Assembly: GCF_001436415.1 (NCBI RefSeq)
Contig: NZ_AYZB01000002.1
Coordinates: 1-64,000 of the forward strand
Source of the DNA: Latilactobacillus graminis DSM 20719
Lineage (GTDB): Bacteria; Bacillota; Bacilli; Lactobacillales; Lactobacillaceae
Direction of reading: 5' to 3'
DNA: 64,000 bases
This document shows, piece by piece, positions 1 to 7,567 of the stretch. Every line of letters starts with the position of its first letter. Position 1 is the stretch's first letter. The position numbers were made by a program, and so were the translations under genes. The notes under the pieces were generated by a model. That model saw nothing but the letters and a program-made list of their open reading frames with translations. It searched no databases and was not told the DNA's origin.

Positions 1-328
1 CGTGGGTTCTTAAAGCACAACAAGGTGGTTATGAAACACTCGTTGATAATCGCGGTTCAGCATATACATCAAAAATGTTTAGCCGCTATCTTGATCAATG
101 TGAGGTGACTAGAAGTATGTCCCGACCAGGGACACCGTATGACAACGCCCGATGGAGCGTTGGTGAAATGAATTTAAGCATCGATGGATGGCACGACATC
201 CAATGCCAAAGACCTATCAAGAACTAATGAAATTGGTTGAAGCAGGAATCGAATATTTTAATCACTATAATCGTTCAACACAAAGAAACGGCCTTACTCC
301 AGATGAATACTGGAATAAAGCCGTTTAG
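1..328 (+). pseudogene. IS3-family transposase remnant (OrfB C-terminal part)
   Basis: The left window edge cuts into an IS3-type integrase/transposase. One frame gives VDNRGSAYTS (the second catalytic Asp region) and SRPGTPYDNA. After a 1-nt loss near 145-150 the reading shifts to a frame that gives MERW, then an in-frame TGA where a second Trp codon is expected, then NEFKHRWMARHPMPKTY and a C-terminus ending in DEYWNKAV followed by TAG at 326-328. A frameshift plus a nonsense codon make it inactive. The stretch 329-384 probably holds the element's right end, but I cannot place the terminal repeat exactly. The 5' part lies outside the window. Confidence 0.85.
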
Positions 329-580
329 AAACATATTAAATTTTATATTATTTCATCCGTCAACTTGACAGGGCCTAGTACAATATGACAACTTGCATTA
401 AAATTTTTTTATTTTTATTCTTCTTCTTTGGTGTAAAATTTACATCTAGCTATATTAACTATACCCCCCTACATGACTTCTTTTTACCTCCAGAGATGCC
501 GATATATTCACCATTAAGTATGATAAGCAGTGGATTTCAATTTCTAGTGATATTAGTATATTTAACGTTTGATTCTGTTT

Positions 581-1085
581 TTACAAAGCCTTAGAATTAA
601 AAGGGTTATTCTTAAAAAATGGTTTAAGGTAAACTGTTTTTTTAGCTAATACAGCCGCTGCAATATAAGGGAGAAGAGCAGCTAATATTGCAAAAAAAGC
701 TCCAATCTCGACCCAAAAGTCAACCAATATAAACCAATTAATACACCCAGTCGAATCTTTTCTGCATCAGTTTCTAAGACTTTTAGAGCATCATTACCGG
801 AAAAGTGGCCATTATAAATTAAAATTTTATAGGTTACTGTACAATCAAACGGTAAATTATCATACTCTTTATGCTTTCCTCCATTGTAATCAAAAGACCA
901 CTCGTCGTCATTGTAGCACTATTCTTAACGCCGCCGTTAGCGATTTTGGTGCCAATTAAATATTCTTTACCAAGCTCGAAATCAATGACATCATGATTTG
1001 TCCACCTATGTTTGACGGTCTATTTTTAGGATTTAGCTGATGTTCAGTCGGCATACTTACTTCACCGACTAATGTAAATTCGATA
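581..1085 (-). pseudogene. Decayed membrane-protein gene with several frameshifts
   Basis: Read on the minus strand, this stretch gives convincing protein in different frames. About 900-1080 gives EFTLVGEVSMPTEHQ and then FELGKEYLIGTKIANGG in another frame. About 700-905 gives DEWSFDYNGGKHKEYDNLPF and KILIYNGHF. About 581-715 gives a hydrophobic segment, IGAFFAILAALLPYIAAAV, with a short basic tail ending at 583. The pieces join only with frame changes near 990-1010, 900 and 705. The layout (soluble part with one TM segment near the C-terminus) recalls small DUF3592-like membrane proteins, but I do not recognise the family with confidence. A small plus-strand ORF at 385-594 overlaps its 3' end and is not convincing. 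Confidence 0.6.
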
Positions 1086-1132
1086 AGTGAGTAAAAGGCG
1101 ATTCTTAAAGGTGAATCGCGCTAAGTTAATGG

Positions 1133-1161
1133 TTGACTTGAAATCGCTTAAATTCTATAGT
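1133..1161 (+). promoter_or_regulatory. Sigma-A promoter for the nucleoside hydrolase gene
   Basis: A -35 box TTGACT (1133-1138) is followed after 17 bp by a -10 box TATAGT (1156-1161). It lies about 40 bp upstream of the start codon at 1202. A short inverted repeat (GCGATTC ... GAATCGC, about 1098-1119) precedes it and may end upstream transcription. Confidence 0.7.
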
Positions 1162-1201
1162 GATAGTACGCACGAAGTGAAAGAGAGTGGAGGTTTTACC
1201 A

Positions 1202-2137
1202 ATGGCAAAGAAAATGATTCTTGATTGTGATCCAGGCCATGACGATGCCATTGCCATGATGTTAGCGTATGGCAATCCCGAAATCGATTTAATGGCAGTG
1301 ACAACAGTGGCTGCCAATCAAACGTTAACGAAAGTGACACGTAATGCCCTCGCAGTCGCGACAATGATTGGCATGCACGATGTACCGATTGCTGCCGGTT
1401 GTTCGCGACCATTAATTGAAGAAATTAAAGTGGCAGCTGATATTCACGGTGAATCTGGCCTTGATGGGGTTGTTTTACCCAAACCAACTGTCGAACTTGA
1501 AAAAATACATGCAGTTGATTTAATCATTGATTTAATTATGAATCATCCAGCTAAAACAATCACATTGGTGCCAACAGGTGCGTTGACCAACATTGCAATG
1601 GCGGTGCGCAAGGAACCGAAGATTGTGGAGCGGGTTAAAGAAGTTGTTCTCATGGGTGGCGGTTATCACGAGGCTAATGCGAGTGCTGTGGCCGAATTTA
1701 ACATTAAATTTGATCCAGAGGCGGCTAAGATTGTCTTCAATGCAGGCTGGGACGTCACGATGGTCGGCTTGGATTTAACGCATCAAGCGTTGGCAACGCC
1801 AGATATTGTTGCAGCAATTGAAGGGATTCATACTGAAACGGCTAAGTTTGTGGTTGATTTGTTAACCTTTTTCCGCGATATGTACAAGAAGGGGCAAAAT
1901 TTTGATGCGCCGCCCGTTCATGATCCATGTGCGGTGGCCTATGTGATTGATCCGACGGTAATGACGACTAAGAAGGTTCCAGTTGACATTGAACTCAACG
2001 GGACACTAACTAGAGGGATGACGGTTGTAGATTTCCGGTATCCAATTCCTGAGAATTGTCACACATCAGTAGCGGTTAAACTGAATCACGATAAGTTCTG
2101 GAGACTGGTGGAAGACGCCATTCAAGCGCTCGGTTAA
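1202..2137 (+). CDS. iunH: Inosine-uridine preferring nucleoside hydrolase
   Basis: This 311-residue enzyme of the IunH/RihA family hydrolyses the N-glycosidic bond of ribonucleosides, releasing base and ribose for salvage in the cytoplasm. The Ca2+-binding signature DCDPGHDD is at residues 8-15. The catalytic His lies in VHDPCAVAY at about residue 240, and NIKFDPEAA is the usual mid-protein motif. Length matches the family. The reading frame is open from a GTG at 1187, but ATG 1202 is the better start because GGAGG (1189-1193) is at proper spacing. An aldo/keto reductase gene follows after 32 bp on the same strand, so the two may be co-transcribed. The substrate preference (purine or pyrimidine) cannot be read from sequence. 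Confidence 0.93.
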   Translation: MAKKMILDCDPGHDDAIAMMLAYGNPEIDLMAVTTVAANQTLTKVTRNALAVATMIGMHDVPIAAGCSRPLIEEIKVAADIHGESGLDGVVLPKPTVELEKIHAVDLIIDLIMNHPAKTITLVPTGALTNIAMAVRKEPKIVERVKEVVLMGGGYHEANASAVAEFNIKFDPEAAKIVFNAGWDVTMVGLDLTHQALATPDIVAAIEGIHTETAKFVVDLLTFFRDMYKKGQNFDAPPVHDPCAVAYVIDPTVMTTKKVPVDIELNGTLTRGMTVVDFRYPIPENCHTSVAVKLNHDKFWRLVEDAIQALG

Positions 2138-2169
2138 GACACTAAATATCAGTAAAGAAGGCGGTATAA

Positions 2170-3156
2170 ATGTATCAAGCATTAGAAAATCGGTATCAAG
2201 AGATGCAATATAATCGGGTAGGCCATTCCGGCTTGAAATTGCCAGCCATCTCATTGGGATTATGGCATAATTTTGGTGAAACAGATAAAATGGCGACCCA
2301 AAAGGAAACTATTTTTGGCGCTTTTGATATGGGAATTACCCATTTTGACTTAGCTAATAACTACGGGCCACCAGCAGGCAGTGCCGAAGAAAATTTCGGC
2401 CGTATCTTGCATGATGATCTGTGGCGCTATCGTGACGAGATGATTATTTCATCGAAGGCTGGCTACTATATGTGGCCCGGTCCTTATGGTGAATGGGGTT
2501 CTAAGAAAAATATTATCGCTAGCTGTAATCAGTCGTTAAAACGACTTCAGTTAGATTACGTCGATATTTTCTATCATCATCGTCCAGATCCAGAGACACC
2601 AATTGAAGAAACGGCGCAAGCCTTAGATTTATTGGTCCACCAAGGTAAGGCGTTATATATTGGCATTTCGAATTATTCGGCGGCACAAACCAAGGCAATT
2701 ACTAAGGTTTTTAGAGCACTCGGGACACCATTTATTATTCATCAACCACGGTACAATATGCTTGATCGATGGATTGAAGATGGCCTAACGGATGTATTGG
2801 CAGATGAAGGATTAGGTGCGATTACGTTTAGTCCGTTGGCACAAGGCTTGTTGACCAATCGGTATCTTAATGGCATTCCGGTTGATTCACGAGCAGCACG
2901 TCCGGACAGTCCATTCTTATCGCCAGACCGGGTTGACCAAACAATTGACACTGTTCAAAAATTGAATCAGATTGCAAAACAACGAGGTCAATCACTGGCT
3001 GAAATGGCCCTTGCGTGGAACTTACAACAACCAACCGTTGCAAGTGTGCTAGTGGGTGCATCACGTTTGAGTCAACTTGAAGATAGTGTACACGCGCTCG
3101 ATAATTTAACGTTTTCAGCTGAAGAACTAGCTGCGATTCAAAAAATAGTATCATAA
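2170..3156 (+). CDS. Aldo/keto reductase (YghZ/Kv-beta-like)
   Basis: A 328-residue NAD(P)H-dependent oxidoreductase of the aldo/keto reductase superfamily with a TIM-barrel layout. The catalytic tetrad is visible: Asp60 and Tyr65 in DLANNYGPP, Lys96 in SSKAGYY, and His136/137 in FYHHRPDP. The C-terminal cofactor-binding segment VASVLVGASRLSQLEDSV is intact. The glycine-rich GPYGEWGSKK segment and the length resemble E. coli YghZ (L-glyceraldehyde 3-phosphate reductase) and Kv-beta-like members. The physiological substrate is not evident, though reduction of reactive aldehydes is typical. It follows iunH by 32 bp and ends at a strong terminator. Confidence 0.9.
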   Translation: MYQALENRYQEMQYNRVGHSGLKLPAISLGLWHNFGETDKMATQKETIFGAFDMGITHFDLANNYGPPAGSAEENFGRILHDDLWRYRDEMIISSKAGYYMWPGPYGEWGSKKNIIASCNQSLKRLQLDYVDIFYHHRPDPETPIEETAQALDLLVHQGKALYIGISNYSAAQTKAITKVFRALGTPFIIHQPRYNMLDRWIEDGLTDVLADEGLGAITFSPLAQGLLTNRYLNGIPVDSRAARPDSPFLSPDRVDQTIDTVQKLNQIAKQRGQSLAEMALAWNLQQPTVASVLVGASRLSQLEDSVHALDNLTFSAEELAAIQKIVS

Positions 3157-3158
3157 TC

Positions 3159-3203
3159 AAAAAGGGACTAAGACAAATTACTTTGTCGTAGTCCCTTTTT
3201 GAT
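3159..3203. terminator. Bidirectional rho-independent terminator
   Basis: A stem of about 14 bp (GGGACTAAGACAAA / TTTGTCGTAGTCCC, one mismatch) is flanked by A-runs and T-runs. It can serve both the aldo/keto reductase gene (+) and the BCCT transporter gene (-). Confidence 0.88.
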
Positions 3204-3226
3204 AGATTTGGGAAACTATCGGTGAA

Positions 3227-4801
3227 TTACAAGAAAAACTTAGGAATCAGCTTACTTTTTAAGGCTTTATCAGGTGCTGTTTTTTTAATTGTGACGGGGA
3301 GTATTCCACTGTGGACGTTATGGAAAATTGAAATCAGTAATAAGGCGCAGACGAAAATTAATGGGAAGCCAGCAATCACACAAACCGCTTGAATTGTTTT
3401 AAAACTACCAACGAGAACAATGCCCAGTGAGAATAGAATAAAAATGACAACCCAAGCCATCCGGTTCCAGCGGTTTGGTTGCTCACCGAGTTTGAGTTCC
3501 AAGCTAGTGAAAGATGATACGATGAAAGCAGACGAGGAAATTGTGGTAGCAAGGAAAATGAAACACGAAAGACAAAAGATGGCTAACATAATAATTTTAA
3601 AAGGCAAGGTGGTGATGACTGCAGCAATCACAGTCGCCTGACCTTGGGTGTTTAATAGATGGACAAGATCAATTTGCCCAGAACGCTGTAAGAAAAGTGC
3701 GTAGCCACCAAGAATGGCATAAAAACTCATACAACTAATGGCACCATAAGTTGCCATGCCAAGTAGTACCTGACGAATGGTTCGGCCGCGCGAAATTCGC
3801 GCGATGAACAAGCCCATAACAGGCATATAAGCCAACCACCAACCCCAATAAAAAAGCGTTTGATGTTGTGCGAACGCGCTGTGTGTTCCAGTTTGGTTTA
3901 AACTTAAACGACCAAAATTACTAAATAAATGAAAGATATCGTGCCCTTCAGCACCAATTAACTTTAGCGTTGGGCCGATAAATAAAACGAGTAGTAAAAA
4001 GCCGATTGCGGTGTAAATATGCCAAGCGCTTAATTTTTTAATTCCTTTGTTTAAACCGGCATAAACCGTGAAGGTAAATAAAATCAGTAAAATACCAAAA
4101 AGGGCTAATTTCAGCCAGATAGTATCATCGAGGCCGGTCATGGTACTAAGGACTTTAGAAATCACCGGGATTTCCATACCGATGGATGAACCAATGCCGC
4201 CCATAATCCCAAAAACGACGGTGAAATCGATTAATTCACGGAGAATTTTTTTATAAGGTTGTGGACCCTCTAATAAGTCAATGGCAGCACTTAAACGTTG
4301 GACCCGGATTTTTTTAACATAGATGGCATACCCGATTGCAATTGTTGCTGTTGCAAAAATCATCCAAGCCATCGGGCCCCAATTAAACTGACCACAAACG
4401 TTGGCATAGCGATATGCTGCAGCAGAAAAGGGCTTTGCACCAAATGGGGGATTTTGTAAGTATTGCAAGGGATCAGTCGTACTAAGCATTAGGATGCTGG
4501 CATCAATCCCAGTTGCAAAAACCATACTTCCCCATTGAAAATCATTATATTCTGGGCGTTCGTTTACTCGGCCAAGTCGAATTCGGCCATAGCGACTAAA
4601 TCCTAACCAAATTAGGAAAATAAAATTAATGATATAAATGCCAATATAAAGCCATTTAGAATGAGTCGTCATCACATCGAGTAATTGTGAAATCGACTGT
4701 TGAAGCGTGTCACCCCCCAACATTAGTAATGCGGAGACAATCCCGAACAGTAACATCGTGGGGATGAAGACGACTTTATCAACATTCTTGTGCTTTAAAA
4801 T
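3227..4801 (-). CDS. BCCT-family betaine/carnitine/choline transporter
   Basis: This multi-spanning membrane protein (about 509-524 residues) is a secondary transporter of the betaine-choline-carnitine family, normally used for osmoprotectant uptake. The family signature is clear: FYWGWWLAYMP followed by GLFIARISRGRTIRQ, and WGSMVFATGID early in the protein. The first in-frame ATG is at 4756 but has no ribosome binding site. Homologous-looking sequence (KHKNVDKVVFIPT) continues upstream of it in frame, back to AGGAGG at 4813-4808. No ATG, GTG or TTG lies between, so the likely initiation codon is ATT at 4801-4799, or the start codon has been lost by mutation. A PadR-type regulator lies upstream on the same strand. 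Confidence 0.8.
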   Translation of the reverse strand: MLKHKNVDKVVFIPTMLLFGIVSALLMLGGDTLQQSISQLLDVMTTHSKWLYIGIYIINFIFLIWLGFSRYGRIRLGRVNERPEYNDFQWGSMVFATGIDASILMLSTTDPLQYLQNPPFGAKPFSAAAYRYANVCGQFNWGPMAWMIFATATIAIGYAIYVKKIRVQRLSAAIDLLEGPQPYKKILRELIDFTVVFGIMGGIGSSIGMEIPVISKVLSTMTGLDDTIWLKLALFGILLILFTFTVYAGLNKGIKKLSAWHIYTAIGFLLLVLFIGPTLKLIGAEGHDIFHLFSNFGRLSLNQTGTHSAFAQHQTLFYWGWWLAYMPVMGLFIARISRGRTIRQVLLGMATYGAISCMSFYAILGGYALFLQRSGQIDLVHLLNTQGQATVIAAVITTLPFKIIMLAIFCLSCFIFLATTISSSAFIVSSFTSLELKLGEQPNRWNRMAWVVIFILFSLGIVLVGSFKTIQAVCVIAGFPLIFVCALLLISIFHNVHSGILPVTIKKTAPDKALKSKLIPKFFL

Positions 4802-4862
4802 AATAATCCTCCTGAATTTGTTAAAGTCTGGGCTGCATCAAACAAAAAACGCCTATCCAATT

Positions 4863-4874
4863 GGTCAACTGACC
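4863..4874. promoter_or_regulatory. 12-bp palindrome, possible operator
   Basis: GGTCAACTGACC is a perfect palindrome in the BCCT gene leader, downstream of a TATAAT-like -10 on the minus strand and upstream of AGGAGG. It may be an operator for the neighbouring PadR-type regulator. This is inferred from position and symmetry only. Confidence 0.3.
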
Positions 4875-4980
4875 ACCTGTACAAGCGCGTAATTATAACG
4901 TATACAAATGAAGAAACAGCCTAACTTAATTTACTTCTTACTAACAGGATAGCACTTATCGCGAATTTGTTAAGGGGGGA

Positions 4981-5514
4981 TTACGGCTGGGCCAAAGTTA
5001 ACCAGTTGAGATAGTCCTGTTCGCGGTTGATTGCGTGCTCTAAAATGAGATAGTGACCATAGTGATTGTCGATTTCTGTTGATTGGCTGAAAAGTGTTTG
5101 CCGTCGAGCAAGTAAGTGGTTTAGCTTGGCTTGATGTAAACTTGTTTGTTCAGCGAACATGGCATCGAGATGGTTGTCTTTTTTTGATTCGATGAAATAT
5201 AATTTCAAAATGAATTCGTCTTTACTAGCGAGGATTTCACTGGTTGGGGAGTAACGCCATTCGTCAAAAAAATCAATGCCACTTGCGGTGATTGAATACT
5301 GCTTCTTTTTTAATTTTTTTCCGGCAATCAATTCAACGTGAGTGATTCGATCAGCCTGTTCGAGCCGTTTGAGTTCAGGATAGATTTGGCTGTGTTGGGC
5401 TTGCCAGAATTCACCGATGTCGTCTTCGAAGACGCGTTTTAAATCATAACCGGTTTTGGGCGACTGGTTTAACAGCCCGAGAATTAAGTATTGGAGAATA
5501 TTTTTTTGGGCCAT
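4981..5514 (-). CDS. PadR-family transcriptional regulator
   Basis: A 177-residue regulator with an N-terminal PadR winged helix: the family hallmark ILGLLNQSPKTGYDLKR at residues 11-27, then SQIYPELKRLEQ (recognition helix and wing) and KKKQYSITASG. The C-terminal helical region (about 90-175) fits the PadR dimerisation domain of subfamily 2. It is encoded directly upstream of the BCCT transporter on the same strand with a 180-bp gap. It may control that transporter or an unlinked stress gene. PadR proteins commonly repress detoxification or phenolic-acid genes, so the target is uncertain. Confidence 0.88.
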   Translation of the reverse strand: MAQKNILQYLILGLLNQSPKTGYDLKRVFEDDIGEFWQAQHSQIYPELKRLEQADRITHVELIAGKKLKKKQYSITASGIDFFDEWRYSPTSEILASKDEFILKLYFIESKKDNHLDAMFAEQTSLHQAKLNHLLARRQTLFSQSTEIDNHYGHYLILEHAINREQDYLNWLTLAQP

Positions 5515-5713
5515 AATAAAGTGCCCCTTTCTGTGAAATCAACTTATATTCAGTATAGCATAGGCCGGTCTCGAAAAATGGTTACTTTTTATAAGTCTTT
5601 TTAATTGCATTTCATAGATAGTTGGCGTAGGCTATTTCAATCGGGTATCTAATCAGATAGAAGTGCGTTAAGAAAAACAGTGCATTCAAGCACATGAAGA
5701 AGGGGTTTTAACA

Positions 5714-5983
5714 ATGGCAAAAAAATCAAAAATTGCAAAATTAGCAAAACAACGCGCACTTGTCGCAAAATACGCTGACTTGCGGGCAGAATTAAAGGCA
5801 AAGGGCGATTACATGGCCCTTTCTCAATTGCCTAAGGACTCTAGCCCAGTGCGTTTACGTAATCGGGATGCGATTGACGGTCGTCCAAGAAGTTTCATGC
5901 GGCAATTCGGCATGAGTCGTATCAATTTCCGCGAATTGGCCCATAAAGGCCAAATTCCCGGCGTTAAAAAAGCGAGCTGGTAA
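5714..5983 (+). CDS. rpsN: 30S ribosomal protein S14, zinc-independent form
   Basis: An 89-residue S14 protein. It has the conserved C-terminal block [26 protein letters not shown] and the terminal KKASW. It lacks the two CxxC pairs of the 61-residue zinc-binding S14, so this is the C-minus paralogue that can replace the zinc form when zinc is scarce. The start has an AAGAAGGGG ribosome binding site. It is monocistronic, ending at a terminator near 6090-6115. In many Firmicutes this paralogue is Zur-controlled. I see no Zur box here, although one precedes the metal ABC operon at 17.3 kb. Confidence 0.95.
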   Translation: MAKKSKIAKLAKQRALVAKYADLRAELKAKGDYMALSQLPKDSSPVRLRNRDAIDGRPRSFMRQFGMSRINFRELAHKGQIPGVKKASW

Positions 5984-6088
5984 GCCGACCGACTGCTAAG
6001 AAAAGGCGGCTATTTTCCGCGGATTAGCTAAACTGTCTATGTGGCTAACGAAATAAAGCGCAGAACGTTGCGAATTAAAACGGACGTT

Positions 6089-6115
6089 AAAGAGGTCGAC
6101 TTGCGGCCTCTTTTT
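6089..6115 (+). terminator. Terminator after rpsN
   Basis: AGAGGTCG and CGGCCTCT form an 8-bp stem with one weak pair around a 5-nt loop, followed by TTTTTGT. Confidence 0.75.
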
Positions 6116-6122
6116 GTCTGTC

Positions 6123-6151
6123 TTGAAGCAAGTCTGATTATTTGATATATT
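6123..6151 (+). promoter_or_regulatory. Promoter of the leader-peptide/MFS exporter unit
   Basis: TTGAAG (6123-6128) and TATATT (6146-6151) are spaced by 17 bp. Transcription would start near 6158, leaving a leader of about 130 nt before the exporter's start codon at 6286. Confidence 0.65.
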
Positions 6152-6200
6152 GTTAGGAATTGTTTAACAAGTTGACGATGAAATCAATGGAGGTGATTAG

Positions 6201-6245
6201 ATGAATTATTCACAGTTTATCCAAAGCGCAACTGTAAGTGGCTAA
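6201..6245 (+). CDS. 14-residue leader peptide upstream of MFS exporter
   Basis: ATG at 6201 begins a 14-codon ORF encoding MNYSQFIQSATVSG and ending at TAA 6243-6245. It has an excellent ribosome binding site, GGAGGTGATT (from 6189). The stop codon lies directly beside the left arm of a hairpin that encloses the exporter's ribosome binding site. This is the layout of leader peptides that control cat, erm and cmlA by ribosome stalling. No experimental stalling motif is recognised with certainty; the Ser-Ala-Thr near the end would suit phenicol-dependent stalling. Confidence 0.6.
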   Translation: MNYSQFIQSATVSG

Positions 6246-6298
6246 AGACGTTTTTCAGCAGATTAAATTAAGTAGGAGTTTTAAAATGAAAAACGTCT
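6246..6298 (+). promoter_or_regulatory. Attenuator hairpin sequestering the exporter RBS
   Basis: AGACGTTTTT (6246-6255) and AAAAACGTCT (6289-6298) are a perfect 10-bp inverted repeat. The 33-nt loop holds AGGAG (6274-6278) and the ATG start (6286-6288) of the exporter. With the leader ORF ending one base before the stem, a ribosome paused near the leader's end would open the stem and expose the start. This is inferred from geometry. Confidence 0.6.
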
Positions 6299-7458
6299 CA
6301 AAAAAAAGCCCATCGATGCTATTGATGGTTGTATTGGTGGGATTTCCCCAAATTAGTGAATCAATTTTTACCCCTGTATTACCGCAATTAAGCCGAGCAT
6401 TACAGGTCAGTGCCCAAACTGCACAATTAACGATGAGTATTTATTTCATCGCCTTTGCGGCCGGTGTTTTATTCTGGGGCTGGTTATCCGACCAAATTGG
6501 GCGGCGCCAGGCGATGTTACTGGGAATTGGGGTCTATTTAATTGGTAATTGTGGGCTATTGCTTGCGCCACAATTTTGCTGGTTAATCCTTGCACGCCTC
6601 GTTCAAGCCTTTGGTGCGAGCGTTGGTTCAGTCGTGACGCAAACGATTATGCGTGAATCCTTTAGTGGTGTTCGTGGGGCGCAAGTCTTTGCTAAAGTGG
6701 GGGCAGCAATGGCCTTGGCACCAGCTTTAGGACCGCTAATTGGCGGATTGGTGCAAACATATTTTGGTTATCGGAATGTCTTTTCAGTATTAATCATGAT
6801 GGCAGTAGCTGCACTTTTATATGCAGGTGCTAGTTTACCGGAAACACGCGTTGTGACAACGGGACAAGTCAATGGGTGGCACGTGATAAAGCGTTTATTG
6901 ACTGATCGAACGGTTTGGATCTACGGTTTAGTAATTAGTGGCATCAATGGGATTTTGTTCAGTTATTATGCTGAGGCGCCGTTTATTTTTATCAGTCACT
7001 TCCAAATGAGCACGGTGCAGTATGGTTGGCTCGGGATGGTGTTGGCGGCCGCTAGCATCATTGGGGCAATGACGACAAATTACGGCGCGCCCAAGTTTGG
7101 GGCAATCACAACCGCTAAAGCCGGTTTGGTTGGCGCGTTAATCGGTGGGATTGGCCTAGTGGTTGCGAGTGCTGCGAACCAATTGTGGTGGATGGTTGGT
7201 TTAATCTTCATTGTCTTTTGGGGGTTGAACACGACTTTGCCAGTCGTCTTGAATTTAGCGTTAGTTGGTTATGAAGATGTGATTGGCACGGCAAGCGGTT
7301 TGTTTAGTTTCGGCTACTACCTAGCAATCAGCGCTTTGACGTATGGCATGAGTCTATTGCACACGGGATCGATTAGTCGATTACCGCTGTATATAGTCAT
7401 GATTGGCGGCGTGATGGCCCTGATTTATGGTTTAGGAATTCGTTCAAAAACAGTTTAA
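6286..7458 (+). CDS. MFS drug exporter, Bcr/CflA family
   Basis: A 390-residue, 12-TM major facilitator of the drug:H+ antiporter-1 type. The N-terminal half has the family blocks FTPVLPQLSRAL, motif A in GWLSDQIGRRQ (loop 2-3) and motif C-like GPLIGGLVQTYFGYRNVF. This is the pattern of Bcr/CflA/CmlA proteins, which export sulfonamides, bicyclomycin or chloramphenicol. An upstream in-frame GTG (6238) exists, but ATG 6286 is the start because AGGAG precedes it at proper spacing and the upstream codons overlap the leader peptide and hairpin. The exporter is probably induced by translational attenuation. Substrate is unknown. Confidence 0.88.
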   Translation: MKNVSKKSPSMLLMVVLVGFPQISESIFTPVLPQLSRALQVSAQTAQLTMSIYFIAFAAGVLFWGWLSDQIGRRQAMLLGIGVYLIGNCGLLLAPQFCWLILARLVQAFGASVGSVVTQTIMRESFSGVRGAQVFAKVGAAMALAPALGPLIGGLVQTYFGYRNVFSVLIMMAVAALLYAGASLPETRVVTTGQVNGWHVIKRLLTDRTVWIYGLVISGINGILFSYYAEAPFIFISHFQMSTVQYGWLGMVLAAASIIGAMTTNYGAPKFGAITTAKAGLVGALIGGIGLVVASAANQLWWMVGLIFIVFWGLNTTLPVVLNLALVGYEDVIGTASGLFSFGYYLAISALTYGMSLLHTGSISRLPLYIVMIGGVMALIYGLGIRSKTV

Positions 7459-7461
7459 AAA

Positions 7462-7506
7462 TAAAAGAGCTAGGCCAAAAGTAATCTTTGGCCTAGCTCT
7501 TTTTTT
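7462..7506 (+). terminator. Strong terminator after MFS exporter
   Basis: AAAAGAGCTAGGCCAAA and TTTGGCCTAGCTCTTTT form a perfect 17-bp stem around a 6-nt loop, ending in a T-run. It is symmetrical enough to also end the minus-strand hydrolase remnant. Confidence 0.92.
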
Positions 7507-7567
7507 AGTTGTACATTTAACTTTAGTTAAAATTAATCGGCATATAATCAGTCGCTACTTTTTTATG

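Noticed and set aside
385-594. 69-codon plus-strand ORF after the IS remnant
   Set aside because: No ribosome binding site, A/T-rich low-complexity hydrophobic start, and it overlaps the 3' end of the decayed minus-strand gene. Likely chance.
6238-6285. GTG 6238 as start of the MFS exporter
   Set aside because: It has no SD, overlaps the leader peptide stop and hairpin arm, and adds 16 polar residues not expected before the first TM.
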